DNA of 64,000 bases from Nephrocerus scutellatus (GCA_947095585.1 OX352761.1:64370882-64434881), one strand, 5' to 3'. Shown: positions 42,161 through 53,518, numbered from the stretch's first letter. Notes: a model not told the origin generated them from the letters alone. A program made the numbers and translations.

Positions 42161-43384
42161 ATGACGATGTGGTGCGTATTTCTTCATTTTCTTCAGCTAG
42201 TTCTTCGATAGGCAAATCGTCATTCTCTCCTGGGTTTGGTTGAAAAATTTCTTCCAAATACTCTGCAAATCTTTCAGCTTTTTGCTTGTTACTATTTGCC
42301 CACATTCCATCCAGTTGTTTGATTGGAGGAATGTGAATGATTGGTCTCTTTAATTTCTTAGTGGCTTTCCAGAGCGAGTACTCCGTGTTTTTATTGTTGC
42401 TAAGATTTTGTAAAAATGAATTAATTTTAGAATCTTTAAATTCCTTAATTGTTCGTCTAACTTGCTGTACCAGCTTATTAAACTCATTTTTATCCTGCGG
42501 AGCTCTGAATTGGTGCCACTTCTTTCTCGCTCTCCGCTTTTTGGCAATTAACTCTCTAATTTCGAGAGGATAGTAGTTACGCTTCAATTGTTTTTTGATG
42601 TTAGGAATGTTTTCCCAAACCGAATCTAGTTGCTCTTTAGATCGTATTGGTGTACGTGGTTCTATCCTCTCTTGAAGACTTGATTTGAAGCTTACCCAGT
42701 CCGTTTGTTTACTAGTAAGAGCTGGATTACTTACATTCTGGATAATGCTCTCATTCATATTCAGTAGGATAGGTGAGTGATCCGAGCTTAAATCATGACT
42801 TTCTTCAATTTGCAAAGAGTTTCTTGAGATATTTTTAACTATGAAGAAGTCAATGAGATCGGGGATTTTTTGCGAGTCAGTCGGTCAGTAAGTAGGCTTT
42901 CCTGTAGATAACGCTTCGCACCCTTTCTCGTTTATTGCGTTAAGGAGTTCTCTTCCCTTGGTTGTCGTGAACCTTGAACCCCAATATGTGTTTTTCGCGT
43001 TAAAGTCTCCACCGAGGATGAACTTTTTTCCCAGTTGATCAAGGAGTTCTGAATATTCGTTTTTTTTATCGAATGTTTAGGAGGGCAGTAAATACTAGCA
43101 ACAAGTATTGGGTAATTTGTTGTCTCTATAACTACTGCTGTTGATTGTATTTTATTTGTTTGATTTTTTGATTCCTCGTAGTGATTTATAGTTTCCTTTA
43201 CAATGACAGCGCTCCCCGCTCTAGCAGAATTGTCCGGGTGGATGGTATGATAGACTTTATATCCTCTAAATTTAATAAACGATTCTTTGGTGAAGTGAGT
43301 TTTGGAAACGAGACAAACGTCTATTTTATTTATATCCAGGACTGCCTGTATGTTTGATGTTGCAACAGTCCATTTGCATTCCAT
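42161..43384 (-). pseudogene. Jockey endonuclease and linker (first copy)
   Basis: Minus strand from 43384: MECKWTVATSNIQAVLDINK (the N-block region; preceded by NNG), KIDVCLVSKTHF (catalytic E replaced: SKTH where S-E-T-H is usual), FRGYKVYHTIHPDNSARAGS, VASIYCPPKHSI, then a frameshift and FILGGDFNAKNTYWGSRFTT (GDFNAK block, about 43035-42975). Then HDLSSDHSPILLNM (SDH block, about 42800), and the linker with WVSFKSSLQERI, RRARKKWHQFRAP, LWKATKKLKRPIIHIPPI and KAERFAEYLEEIFQP, ending at the K insertion. One frameshift near 43050, one stop near 42888. Confidence 0.85.
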
Positions 43385-43399
43385 GCCATTATTCTTAGT

Positions 43400-44214
43400 G
43401 ATTTAGTCATTAAGTTACTTTGATTTTGGAGCAACTCTTTTAGCGTTGCTCTCTATTTGTTTTACTCTTGTGTCGAGATTGGAAACGGATTTCTTTATAA
43501 TAGTAATTTTCACTAGGATGGCCTGTAGGGTTTATTTCAGATCATCTTCTTGTTGCTCTGGGGAACTGGTAGTGATAATCGAAGAGCGAGCAGCCTTGGC
43601 ATATGTTGTGCTAATTTTTTGTTTTTCAATAATTTGGTCATTTGTTTTTTCTTCTGTGTCAACATGAAATTTGTTTTTGTGATGCTCTTTTTCGTTCGGA
43701 AGGGTTTGTCTTTCAACTAACTTTTTAGTGTTGTTAGCCCTTATCTTCTGTATCTCCTTAGCTACTGTACATCCTCTATAGTTGGCTGGGTGTGCCTGTT
43801 CGCAGTGTATGCACTTTGGTGGCTCATGAGTTGGTTTTTTACAATCTTTGGTGTGGTGATTACCTGTACATTTAACACATGTCGGATCTTTACCGCAATA
43901 TCTTTGAGTATGTCCATAGGATTGACAATTTTTACATTGTGGAATGAGTTTATTTTTTTTTTGATGGCTCTATTTGTACTTTACAGCACATAATACTTTT
44001 GTTTTTATAAATTCTATCTATATTTTCTTCAGGGCTGAATGACAGCATGAACATGTCTAGCGGCTCCTTACTTTTCCATTTTAGTTTATTAACTGCATCG
44101 GCTACATAAAATCCCTGATTTTTAAGGTCATCCTTTATACTCTCCGGTTTGCAAGAATGGTGTAAATTTTTAGCAATTACTCTTATAGGTCTTAGTTGTT
44201 TATTTTCATAAGAG
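43400..44214 (-). pseudogene. Jockey ORF1 C-terminal part (first copy, truncated)
   Basis: Minus strand from the duplication junction: IRVIAKNLHHSCKPESIKDD and WKSKEPLDMFMLSFSPEENI, then after a frameshift LIPQCKNCQSYGHTQRYC, CVKCTGNHHTKDC and CIHCEQAHPANYRGC (three CCHC/CCHC-like knuckles, about 43950-43780), then a Lys/Glu-rich tail. Lacks the N-terminal 230 codons because of the junction. Confidence 0.8.
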
Positions 44215-45356
44215 CACCTGGTTTTATAAAAGACGGACAGGAAGGAAAGGTATGTAAATTGAAGAAAAGCATCTATGGCTTGAAGCAGTCTGCACGTGTT
44301 TGGAACAAAACGCTACATGACGTACTGGTAAGCGCAAAGCTCGTGCAGAGTGAGGCGGACAACTGCCTATACATCTCGGAAGAAATGGAAGATGCAATCT
44401 ACGTATTGGTATACGTCGATGACATCTTGGTGGCGAGCAACAACCGAACACGCATCAAGTTCCTCCTTGATGTGATCAATAAGCATTTTGCCATTGAGGA
44501 CCTTGGAGAAGTGCACAATTATCTAGGGATTCGCATCAAGCCGGGGAGAAACGTTTTCGAACTCGATCAGGAAAAGTATATCATAAGCGTTGTAAAGAAG
44601 TTCGGTCTGGCTAACGCAAAAGGTCAGGAAACACCACTAAGTTCAACGTATCGTACGGACCCATGCGAGGAAATGCTGTTGACCAACGATCAATATAGAG
44701 CAGCGATTGGATGCTTGCTTTATATCGCAACGAATACTCGTCCAGACATTGCAACGGCTGTTGCAATTTTGTCGCAAAAGGTTGCGAACCCAACAACGCG
44801 CGACTGGAAGGAAGTCAAACGCACGATTCAGTACCTGAAGCAAACCTCATCAATGCGTTTGTTAATTGGTTGCAACAACGATCGAAGCAGTTTGGTCGGC
44901 TATGCTGATGCCGATTGGGCAGAGTGTCGTGAGACACGGAAATCAAATTCTGGTTTCATTTTTCTGTTTGGTGGTGCAATAAGTTGGACATGCAGACGAC
45001 AAGATTGTGTATCACTGTCTTCATCAGAAGCTGAATACATTGCACTTACGGAAGCGTGCAAAGAGGCAATCTGGCTTCAACGTTTGTTGTCAGATTTTAG
45101 GTGGAATGGTGATAAATGTATCCAGATTTTTGAGGACAATCAAAATGTTTTGTCACAAGTGAAACGAGAAGGTTCAACTGCTCGTTCTAAGAATATCGAT
45201 ACGAGAAAACATTTCATCGAAGACTGTGTCAAGAAAGCAGTCATTAAATGCAGTTATTGTCCAACTGAGGAAATGTTGGCTGAGGAAATGAAGGGTCTTC
45301 CAAAAGAAAAGTTCGTGAAGCTGCGAAGAAGATGTGGGCTCCGCCAAATCAATTGA
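44215..45356 (+). pseudogene. copia RT-RNase H fragment (duplicated)
   Basis: Duplicate of 40541-41682. The frame stays open upstream to an ATG at 44196 that belongs to antisense Jockey ORF1 (MFIFIR), a chance fusion at the duplication junction. Contains the YVDDILVAS box, thumb and RNase H but lacks the first RT blocks. Followed by a full LTR copy. Confidence 0.92.
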
Positions 45357-45363
45357 GGAGGAG

Positions 45364-45614
45364 TGTTGAAATCCAATTGATGTTAGCGGATTTATTATCT
45401 ACTTGTATATTATTCACTTTACTTTGTTCACTTCTTTCTGATCAAGTCATTCATGACTTTATATTTTTGTTAATATTAATTCGAAAAATATTTTACTTAC
45501 TTACTTTTGCTGTTTCAAGAAATACACACGCTTTTCAATAAAATCTCATAGTATCATAATAATATCCTGAATTATTATTTATCTTTTTCACTCGAACTAT
45601 TTACCATTTCAATA
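45364..45614 (+). repeat. copia LTR, third copy
   Basis: Duplicate of 41690-41940 through the tandem duplication. Confidence 0.95.
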
Positions 45615-45834
45615 CTAACCAATTCAGAGATTCCTTCTTTAGCCGCACGATAGTTATGTGGAATGAATTGCCTGATTCTGTGTTTCCGAATTTATATGAT
45701 CTGCAGTCGTTTATGACACGCGTGCATAGACATCTCATCTTTTCCTCTCCCTAATTTCCTAATTCCCACGCTGTGCTAAGCATTATAAGGGTGCAAACCC
45801 CTTTAGCGTGTGTACATTATTAAAAAAAAAAAAG
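45615..45834 (+). pseudogene. Family K 3' end (duplicated)
   Basis: Duplicate of 41941-42160, ending in the same A run. Confidence 0.9.
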
Positions 45835-47058
45835 ATGACGATGTGGTGCGTATTTCTTCATTTTCTTCAGCTAGTTCTTCGATAGGCAAATCGTCATTCT
45901 CTCCTGGGTTTGGTTGAAAAATTTCTTCCAAATACTCTGCAAATCTTTCAGCTTTTTGCTTGTTACTATTTGCCCACATTCCATCCAGTTGTTTGATTGG
46001 AGGAATGTGAATGATTGGTCTCTTTAATTTCTTAGTGGCTTTCCAGAGCGAGTACTCCGTGTTTTTATTGTTGCTAAGATTTTGTAAAAATGAATTAATT
46101 TTAGAATCTTTAAATTCCTTAATTGTTCGTCTAACTTGCTGTACCAGCTTATTAAACTCATTTTTATCCTGCGGAGCTCTGAATTGGTGCCACTTCTTTC
46201 TCGCTCTCCGCTTTTTGGCAATTAACTCTCTAATTTCGAGAGGATAGTAGTTACGCTTCAATTGTTTTTTGATGTTAGGAATGTTTTCCCAAACCGAATC
46301 TAGTTGCTCTTTAGATCGTATTGGTGTACGTGGTTCTATCCTCTCTTGAAGACTTGATTTGAAGCTTACCCAGTCCGTTTGTTTACTAGTAAGAGCTGGA
46401 TTACTTACATTCTGGATAATGCTCTCATTCATATTCAGTAGGATAGGTGAGTGATCCGAGCTTAAATCATGACTTTCTTCAATTTGCAAAGAGTTTCTTG
46501 AGATATTTTTAACTATGAAGAAGTCAATGAGATCGGGGATTTTTTGCGAGTCAGTCGGTCAGTAAGTAGGCTTTCCTGTAGATAACGCTTCGCACCCTTT
46601 CTCGTTTATTGCGTTAAGGAGTTCTCTTCCCTTGGTTGTCGTGAACCTTGAACCCCAATATGTGTTTTTCGCGTTAAAGTCTCCACCGAGGATGAACTTT
46701 TTTCCCAGTTGATCAAGGAGTTCTGAATATTCGTTTTTTTTATCGAATGTTTAGGAGGGCAGTAAATACTAGCAACAAGTATTGGGTAATTTGTTGTCTC
46801 TATAACTACTGCTGTTGATTGTATTTTATTTGTTTGATTTTTTGATTCCTCGTAGTGATTTATAGTTTCCTTTACAATGACAGCGCTCCCCGCTCTAGCA
46901 GAATTGTCCGGGTGGATGGTATGATAGACTTTATATCCTCTAAATTTAATAAACGATTCTTTGGTGAAGTGAGTTTTGGAAACGAGACAAACGTCTATTT
47001 TATTTATATCCAGGACTGCCTGTATGTTTGATGTTGCAACAGTCCATTTGCATTCCAT
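45835..47058 (-). pseudogene. Jockey endonuclease and linker (second copy)
   Basis: Identical by eye to 42161-43384, carried by the tandem duplication. Confidence 0.85.
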
Positions 47059-47073
47059 GCCATTATTCTTAGT

Positions 47074-48541
47074 GATTTAGTCATTAAGTTACTTTGATTT
47101 TGGAGCAACTCTTTTAGCGTTGCTCTCTATTTGTTTTACTCTTGTGTCGAGATTGGAAACGGATTTCTTTATAATAGTAATTTTCACTAGGATGGCCTGT
47201 AGGGTTTATTTCAGATCATCTTCTTGTTGCTCTGGGGAACTGGTAGTGATAATCGAAGAGCGAGCAGCCTTGGCATATGTTGTGCTAATTTTTTGTTTTT
47301 CAATAATTTGGTCATTTGTTTTTTCTTCTGTGTCAACATGAAATTTGTTTTTGTGATGCTCTTTTTCGTTCGGAAGGGTTTGTCTTTCAACTAACTTTTT
47401 AGTGTTGTTAGCCCTTATCTTCTGTATCTCCTTAGCTACTGTACATCCTCTATAGTTGGCTGGGTGTGCCTGTTCGCAGTGTATGCACTTTGGTGGCTCA
47501 TGAGTTGGTTTTTTACAATCTTTGGTGTGGTGATTACCTGTACATTTAACACATGTCGGATCTTTACCGCAATATCTTTGAGTATGTCCATAGGATTGAC
47601 AATTTTTACATTGTGGAATGAGTTTATTTTTTTTTTGATGGCTCTATTTGTACTTTACAGCACATAATACTTTTGTTTTTATAAATTCTATCTATATTTT
47701 CTTCAGGGCTGAATGACAGCATGAACATGTCTAGCGGCTCCTTACTTTTCCATTTTAGTTTATTAACTGCATCGGCTACATAAAATCCCTGATTTTTAAG
47801 GTCATCCTTTATACTCTCCGGTTTGCAAGAATGGTGTAAATTTTTAGCAATTACTCTTATAGGTCTTAGTTGTTTATTTTCATAAGAGTACCAACTGTAT
47901 TTCCATTGTGCTCTGGTTAGGGCTTTATAAGCATCGACATCCGTTACGTTGATTTTTAATGTAGTTTTATTCAATTGTTTTGTATTAAAGTGTTTTTCTG
48001 CTATAATTACAAAATTCATCGTAATACGGAATGTTATCTACCATTATTGGTGCTGGTGGCGGTAGTTTGTTGGTTTGCTTATGTAATGTTTTAGAGCCTA
48101 TGTTCTTAGGTTTATAAGCAGGCAGTGTAGAAACAGGTGCTTCTTTCTGTGTTCGAGAAGTGATTGGAGAGATAGTTTCTGGAGAGTTTCTAGCTTTTCT
48201 CTTCTTGCTAGCTCTTTTTCTTTTTTCCTTGTCCAATCAGTTTCTTGGATTAGCTCATCTTCGTCTGTTGAGTAAGTATGAGGCTGTTTAAGTCCCCTAC
48301 CACTTTTATGGATATTTTCAGCTAACTTTATTTCAGTCTCTTTTAGCTTATTATTTTCAGTTTTTAGATTTAATACTTCTGTTTGTAGCTGGTTGCAGAG
48401 TAACTCTAGTTTCTGAATTTTTTTCTGTAAATCAACATTTTCCTTTTCTAATATCAGAACTTTCTGATCTGTTGCGTTTGGGTTGGTTTTAGATTTCGTA
48501 CTTCCTCCTCCTCCTGGCGGAGGTGTTCTATCCATTCCCAT
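47074..48541 (-). pseudogene. Jockey ORF1 / Gag-like protein (full span)
   Basis: ATG at 48541 (MGMDRTPPPGGGG). An N-terminal leucine-zipper-like coiled coil (VLILEKENVDLQKKIQKLEL, about residues 28-75) is followed by a basic region; frameshift near 48190; QKEAPVSTLPAYKPKNIGSK; frameshift near 48010; then TLKINVTDVDAYKALTRAQW and IRVIAKNLHHSC (RRM-like domain of Jockey ORF1), frameshift near 47624, then three zinc knuckles and a C-terminal coiled segment. ORF1 proteins coat element RNA and direct it to the nucleus or chromatin. Three frameshifts make this copy non-functional. Confidence 0.82.
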
Positions 48542-48552
48542 TTTATATTAAA

Positions 48553-49619
48553 CTAGCGACCCGCCCGTCGAACTACAATGTCGCGAGACTCCAAATTCTC
48601 GCCAACAACCACAATAGCAATTTCATTCAACGTTGGTGCATTGAAGCGTCTTTCATGTTCGCCTGCTGGTCTTTTGTCTGCTCTGATCACTATTTTGTGA
48701 TTATCCGAAGGCATCATTTCTAGTGCAGTCTTGAACAATTTGACCAATTGATTGTGTTCATGTAAGAGATGTTGCAGTTGCGCAATATTCTGTCGTTTTA
48801 CAACACGACTGATGGCACAACGCTGATTGATTTCCTCATCAGAATTTCCAAGGAAGTAAATTTAAAGAAATTTGTGATCAGCATTCACTGTCGGCAACAA
48901 TGCTCCTGCACGATGGTGAATTTTTCCTTGAATCTGTACATTTGAAGAGTAAATTCTTGATTTATGAGCCTCGGTGAAACGTACTGAATCGTTTATGTTT
49001 GTATGTGTGATATGTTTTTGATGTGTGTCGAAATAGAATTTACCTCAAAAGTTGGGTTTAAACCTCGTTCTCCAATAATATTCGACCCAAATGATGTCAT
49101 TTGGACGGAACTGTTGTTCTTTTGTATGTTCTTCAAGAAATGCTTCGATTGAAGTTCTTGGCCAGAAAGCAATGATGCCAGTGGCTCTGGTGGCGGTGTC
49201 AATTGTGGTAATTTGACCTTTCCGTTCGCACAACATAATCCTGGCGGTTCGGGTCGAAACCTTAAAGCATTGCAATGTTGACAAACAGTGCTCATTGTTC
49301 CGAAGTCGACCGATACATCCGCAGCGTAATCGACTGTTGGATCGTATCTGAACGCCAAACGTTCATTTCGACTAATCACGTTTGGCCGTCTGTTTTGTCG
49401 ACGTTCCAAGTTATTTTGTGCGTTAGTTCCAACAGAGCGAGTCGAACTCGACTGGATCCGTTGTTCCGGAGTCATAATGGAACGCGCTTGTGATATTCTT
49501 ATTTGAGTTGCCTCCAAACGCTGTCTACGCTCTTCGTCAGTCTCATTGACTCGACGATCATGTATTTACCTTGCGTTGCGCGTACGCCAACCGATATTTC
49601 GATGCCTCACTGGTGGCAT
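48553..49619 (-). pseudogene. Helitron Rep/helicase N-terminal domain relic
   Basis: From about 49619: MPPVRHRNIGWRTRNAR, frameshift, RISQARSIMTPEQRIQSS, then DFGTMSTVCQHCNALRFRPE, GLCCANGKVKLPQLTPPPEP, SKHFLKNIQKNNSSVQMTSF (Cys-rich zinc-like motif C-x2-C...C-C and the F-x-MTSFG block of Helitron_like_N). After a frame change IQGKIHHRAGALLPTVNADH (about 48930-48880), then QRCAISRVVKRQNIAQLQHL, VKLFKTALEMMPSDNHKIVI, and RADKRPAGEHERRFNAPTLN, ending ESRDIVVRRAGR-stop. The stop is the TAG of the terminal CTAG. Frameshifts at about 49520, 48990 and 48860. Confidence 0.85.
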
Positions 49620-49640
49620 TTTTTCCAAAGAAATACACCA
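48553..49640 (-). mobile_element. Helitron fragment with Rep N-terminal region and CTAG end
   Basis: Minus orientation. The 3' end is CTAG at 48556-48553 followed by T (plus A at 48552), preceded by GACGGGCGGGTCG. The sequence upstream (minus) is coding-derived: the Helitron N-terminal region (49619-48553). The element therefore lacks the HUH Rep core and the helicase. The 5' TC end was not located. Confidence 0.7.
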
Positions 49641-50455
49641 CGAACTGAAATCTATTGAATTTTAGCAACACACTGGAATGTCGTTTAAAATTTAATTATT
49701 TTTTTGCAATATATTAAGATTTGATGTATTTATTTATAAACTGTCACTATAGTTTTCAAAAGCTGAAGGACTGGTTTTTGACCTTTGTATTAATAGCAAA
49801 TACTCAGCGTTCGCGATCTATCGAAATCGAATGAATGCCTGTAACGAAATTGCCCTAAGGCTTTACTGTTTTCATTGATGTTTTCCTGTCCTTTTAATTT
49901 TTTTTTACCATAATTAAGAATTTACGCGATTTTCCAGTTTTCAGTATATTACTTAAAAGGTCATCCTGGTAGTCTTTTAAAGGGATTTCCCAGTAATAGC
50001 AGGTAATTTGTTTTTGAAAAAGGAAATGTAATCAAAGTTGTCGAAAATACAGACAAACAGAGTTCAAGTCAAGTTAAATAATAGTGTTTAAAAAGAATAA
50101 ATAAAAAAACCCATAAAAATTTAAAAAATTTTAAATGTATTTATTTATTTCAATTTATTGTTGTTATGAAAACATGTGACAGCAGAAAAGTCAAATTAAA
50201 AATTTTTTTTTTATTGAGATTTTCATACAAAAACACTATCCGAATTTCCCAAAATTTCCGACTTTTCCGGTGGACTTTTCAAAAATTCTTCTTTCATACA
50301 AACCTTGTCCTTATAACTACAAACACAATAAAAACAAAATCAGCCAAATCGGTCGAGCCGTTCTATTTGCAACTAATTTTGCGTTTATTACTCACAAAAT
50401 ATATGTTTTTGTTTGTTTTAAGGTAACACTAGATTAAACTCAACCTCACTGTTCA
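49641..50455. other. AT-rich DNA, possible further Helitron remnant
   Basis: No protein frame. AATCGGTCGAGCCGTTC at about 50347 resembles, in reverse, the AACGGCTCAACCGATTG block near the 5' end of the Helitron at 59703, so part may be an old Helitron. Nothing else recognised. Confidence 0.35.
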
Positions 50456-50890
50456 GTGTTCACTGTGTTCGCTTGTGGAAACAAATATGTCAACGCAGCA
50501 GCATAGGCGAACGAACCAAAAAACACTTGACGCGGTCGGTCATATATTACATACGTACATACATACACTATGCTGATAAAAGGATATTATGTAAAATATG
50601 AATATCGGTGAGTAGGCATTCCAGAGTCGATGCATGGTCGAAAACCGATCAATTATTTTTATATAAAAGAAAGGAAAATTCACTGAATAAAATCATCTTC
50701 ACACCTAACGTTGAACAATAATCATCGAGTTTTCATTTATTAAAGCATCATACCAATTCGGTATTCTGACTCCCTAGAGAGCTCCGGCTTTTGGGTTTAC
50801 GTTGACTCGGCAACACGCCTAACGAGTCAGATATCGAGCTTGGTATCTAAATCCTTCAAAAAATTAACAGCAAAGTTGTTCCAACAAATT
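50456..50890. other. Possible LTR-like segment
   Basis: Starts near TGTTCACTGTG, has a TATATAAAAG box (about 50670) followed by AATAAA (about 50687) and GAGTCA-rich DNA. No partner copy or target duplication seen; tentative. Confidence 0.25.
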
Positions 50891-50904
50891 AGGACAACTT
50901 TACA

Positions 50905-51610
50905 AACAGAATGGAGAAGAGTATGTCTCAAATTGGATTATTAACACAAATTGTCGCTAGCCGAAAGTGACTGTTTCGTACGCTATAAACTAGCCTCGAA
51001 AGTAGCACATAACAACAATAGTTATGTTATGATATAAACGTCTTTTGTTATTTACTACAACCTTAACGAACACATTGCGCATGAGCAAGAATTCTCTTTT
51101 GTTTGTCATTTGTGATTTCTGCTTCTCTCTCGATTTTGCAGAAAAACCGGTTTGGACGCGTGAAAAATGCATTTCTTTGTTATTTACTGCAGTCACAGCG
51201 AACACACATTCTCACATTTCTGCTTCTCTCTCGTTTAAGCAAAAAAAAAAACCGGTTTGAACGCGAGAAAAATAGCGTACACGACTTGCAGAAAAGTGCT
51301 CATCGTGCTCGTTAGATTGCCGAGCTTCGACCTCGCACGATAAACTCCACTTTCCTTGCTCGTTCTGTAATATACTATAAATCACCAAAAGAAACAAACA
51401 CTCACAATCCGTTATTCTTATAGCGAAAGAACTAGATCATAAACAAACTGCCGCATGAAAAACATACGACAGTTACGTTTCACTAAATTCTTTAGCTGCG
51501 CTGTTGATGATGGGGCACACGGACGCATACACTGCATTTTGCACTTGTTGTTTGGACCACACTGTTTAGCGCAACCACACAACACGACGCAGTTGTTTAT
51601 TTTTTTTTAA
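50905..51610 (-). repeat. Orphan family K 5' leader, interrupted
   Basis: Minus-orientation leader matching 24880-25207 (GACAATTTGTGTTAATAATC, GGATTGTGAGTGTTTG, AACAGCGCAGCTAAAG). A ~380-bp block at 51000-51380, absent from copy A, holds two ~110-bp tandem units (GATTTCTGCTTCTCTCTCG / CATTTCTGCTTCTCTCTCG, each followed by an AAAACCGGTTTG(A/G)ACGCG block). No downstream coding part follows. Confidence 0.65.
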
Positions 51611-51659
51611 TCCGCGAATGCTGGCGAGCAGCACGACCGTGCACAGTGGCGTTTGGGAG

Positions 51660-51756
51660 ACAACTCAACTTGTTTGTTTGTATGTATGTTTGTTTGTTTG
51701 TTTTCTGTTGTGTTGTTTGATTTTTAGCTTGTTTGTTTGTTAGCTTGTTTGCTTGT
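51660..51756. repeat. TTTG-rich microsatellite, left of Mag-like element
   Basis: CTTGTTTGTTTGTATGTATG-type DNA ending directly at the LTR start TGTTATG. Confidence 0.85.
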
Positions 51757-51914
51757 TGTTATGTTTTTACTTTAAGTTCTTCTAATATTCAATAATTAAA
51801 ACACGACCTCTTGCTGTTGGTATCTTTATTCTTTCACTGTCCAGACTGTACTGAACTCATCACAAAATCATTATCATACTCATATCATTACGGGATGTAC
51901 ATATATACATAACA
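51757..51914 (-). repeat. 3' LTR of Mag-like element (158 bp)
   Basis: Bounded by the perfect inverted repeat TGTTATG...CATAACA. The first 82 bp match 56416-56497 with two differences. Confidence 0.85.
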
Positions 51915-51929
51915 TCATCCCCTTTTTGA
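51915..51929 (-). promoter_or_regulatory. Polypurine tract of Mag-like element
   Basis: On the minus strand AAAAAGGGGATGA lies directly against the LTR start. Confidence 0.75.
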
Positions 51930-52088
51930 CACAAGACTACATCTCTAAATACATTATGTTAATTAATCCAATTTCCTATTATAAAATATAGAACGATAAA
52001 ATATTAATTTTTTTATAATATTAATATAACAATAATTGCTGTAACTTAAATACCTATAATAACTATAAATTAGCAAAAAGACTTAAAA

Positions 52089-53518
52089 CTAGTATTTTGG
52101 TTTTGACAATGAGTCGTACTGAAAACGATTTGGAGCAGATTTTATTCTACTGGATTTTCTCAAAATCGTATCCATTTCCTCATTTTTTTCGTCACTCTTG
52201 CTAACTTCTCTTTCTGTGCGTGCTGTTTTAAACTTTTCAGCTTCTCCTTCAAATAAGGGGTGATATTTATCGTCAAAAGTAGATTTTTGTATTTGATTTT
52301 CATGCACCAATCGTACTGTATTATTTACATTTATCAAATACGTAAATCTACTTATTTGTTTAATTATTCTTCCAGGAATCCATTTAATGTATACATAATT
52401 TTTTCTCCTTTGTTAAATGTTTTGTTTTTCTTGAAACTAACATTATTTTCATACGTTTTATTCTTTGCCAAATTAATGGAAACTTTCTTTTTTGGTAAAG
52501 TTCTCATGGTAATATTTCGTTCGCTCATGTTAGGGTTTATCGAATTAAGACATGTACGCGGTATGAAATTAAACAAAAGTTCTGAAGGATTTTTCCCAGT
52601 CACCGTTGATGGAGTATTGTTATATGACATAAGTAAATTATTCAATCTATCCTGAATCGACATTTTCTGTTGTTTAGTGTCATATAAATATTTAATTAGA
52701 TAATTTTTCACCGTTTGTACCCCGCGCTCTGCACAACCGTTTGACTGCGGGTCGTAAGGAGGAGAATGTATAAATTCAATATTATTTGACTTGCAATATT
52801 CCGAAAGCTTATGAGAATTAAATGGTGGCCCATTATCGGCTACCATTTGATGGGGTTATCCAAAATACACAAATAATTCACTCAAATTCTTTATAACTTC
52901 TACCGCATTTGATAAAGTATTCAATAGCTTTATATCTATAAATTTACTGAAGGAATCGACTATAATTAAAAATGTTCAACTTTGGAAGTAAAATAAATCT
53001 ACATGAATTCTCTTAAATGGAAACTCTAATGGGGTCCATTTAGACACTACGATTTCTTTTTTTACTTTTTGGGTTTGACAACATACATAACATATTTTAC
53101 AAACTCCTCAATATCTGTATTAAGTGATTTCCACCAAAATAATCCCCGGGCTAGCATTTTCATTCGTACTACTCCCTCATGATTGCTATGAATCAATCCC
53201 AATACTTTGTTGGCCAATTTACATGGTATAAGAATTCAATTACCATAAAACATAACTGAATCCTGTATACTAAAATTACTCCGTAGCTTATGATAATACT
53301 TTAAGTTATCAAATATTTTAACAGAATATTCAAATATTCAAACCGAACTTAGTGTAATCATAAATAGCCGATAGGGTAGGATCTTCTTTACTATACTTTT
53401 GAATCGTACTGGTATCTACATTAACTTGATCTGATAATTCTAACATATTTATTGAATCCGGGCTTACCTCCGATTTAACTGGAAATGGTAGTCGGGATAA
53501 GGCATCTGCGTTTGCCAT
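52089..53518 (-). pseudogene. Mag-like integrase
   Basis: Follows RNase H on the minus strand. MANADALSRLPFPV (53518) ends RNase H; then a decayed zinc domain (about 53340-53090), a core with the first D near 52970 lost among stops, then MVADNGPPFNSHKLSEYCKS (D of D-N-G-P-F, 52846) and SPPYDPQSNGCAERGVQTVK (the catalytic E). C-terminal part: LMSYNNTPSTVTGKNPSELL, and finally HENQIQKSTF and a KSSRIKSAPNRF tail (52337-52089). Stops and frameshifts near 52860, 52370 and 53330. Confidence 0.82.

Larger units (their letters stand above)
40541..44214. repeat. 3,674-bp tandem duplication, copy 1
   Basis: Starts inside copia RT (CACCTGGTTTTATAAAAG at 40541) and ends inside Jockey ORF1 (CATAAGAG at 44214). 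Repeated directly at 44215-47888 at a constant offset of 3674 with no difference noticed. Confidence 0.96.
44215..47888. repeat. 3,674-bp tandem duplication, copy 2
   Basis: Right edge CATAAGAG then TACCAACTG (original Jockey); junction CATAAGAG then CACCTGG (copia). Left flank of copy 1 ends AACAAG, so only AG is shared at the breakpoints. Confidence 0.96.
35024..48541 (-). mobile_element. Jockey-type non-LTR element, split by nested insertions and a tandem duplication
   Basis: ORF1 starts at 48541 (minus) and the poly(A) tail lies at 35024-35039 (T run on the plus strand). The endonuclease-linker part ends at 42161 with EENEEIRTTSS and the RT part resumes at 36542 with LSEVRKEIKTLNAKKAPGFE, adjacent blocks in Jockey ORF2, so the two pieces are one element separated by the K element at 36543-42160. 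Removing insertions and the duplicated 3,674 bp leaves about 4.2 kb, a normal Jockey size. Confidence 0.8.

Noticed and set aside
44196..45356. 386-codon frame as a new chimeric gene
   Set aside because: The first six codons are antisense Jockey DNA joined by chance at the duplication junction; the rest is a copia RT-RNase H fragment.
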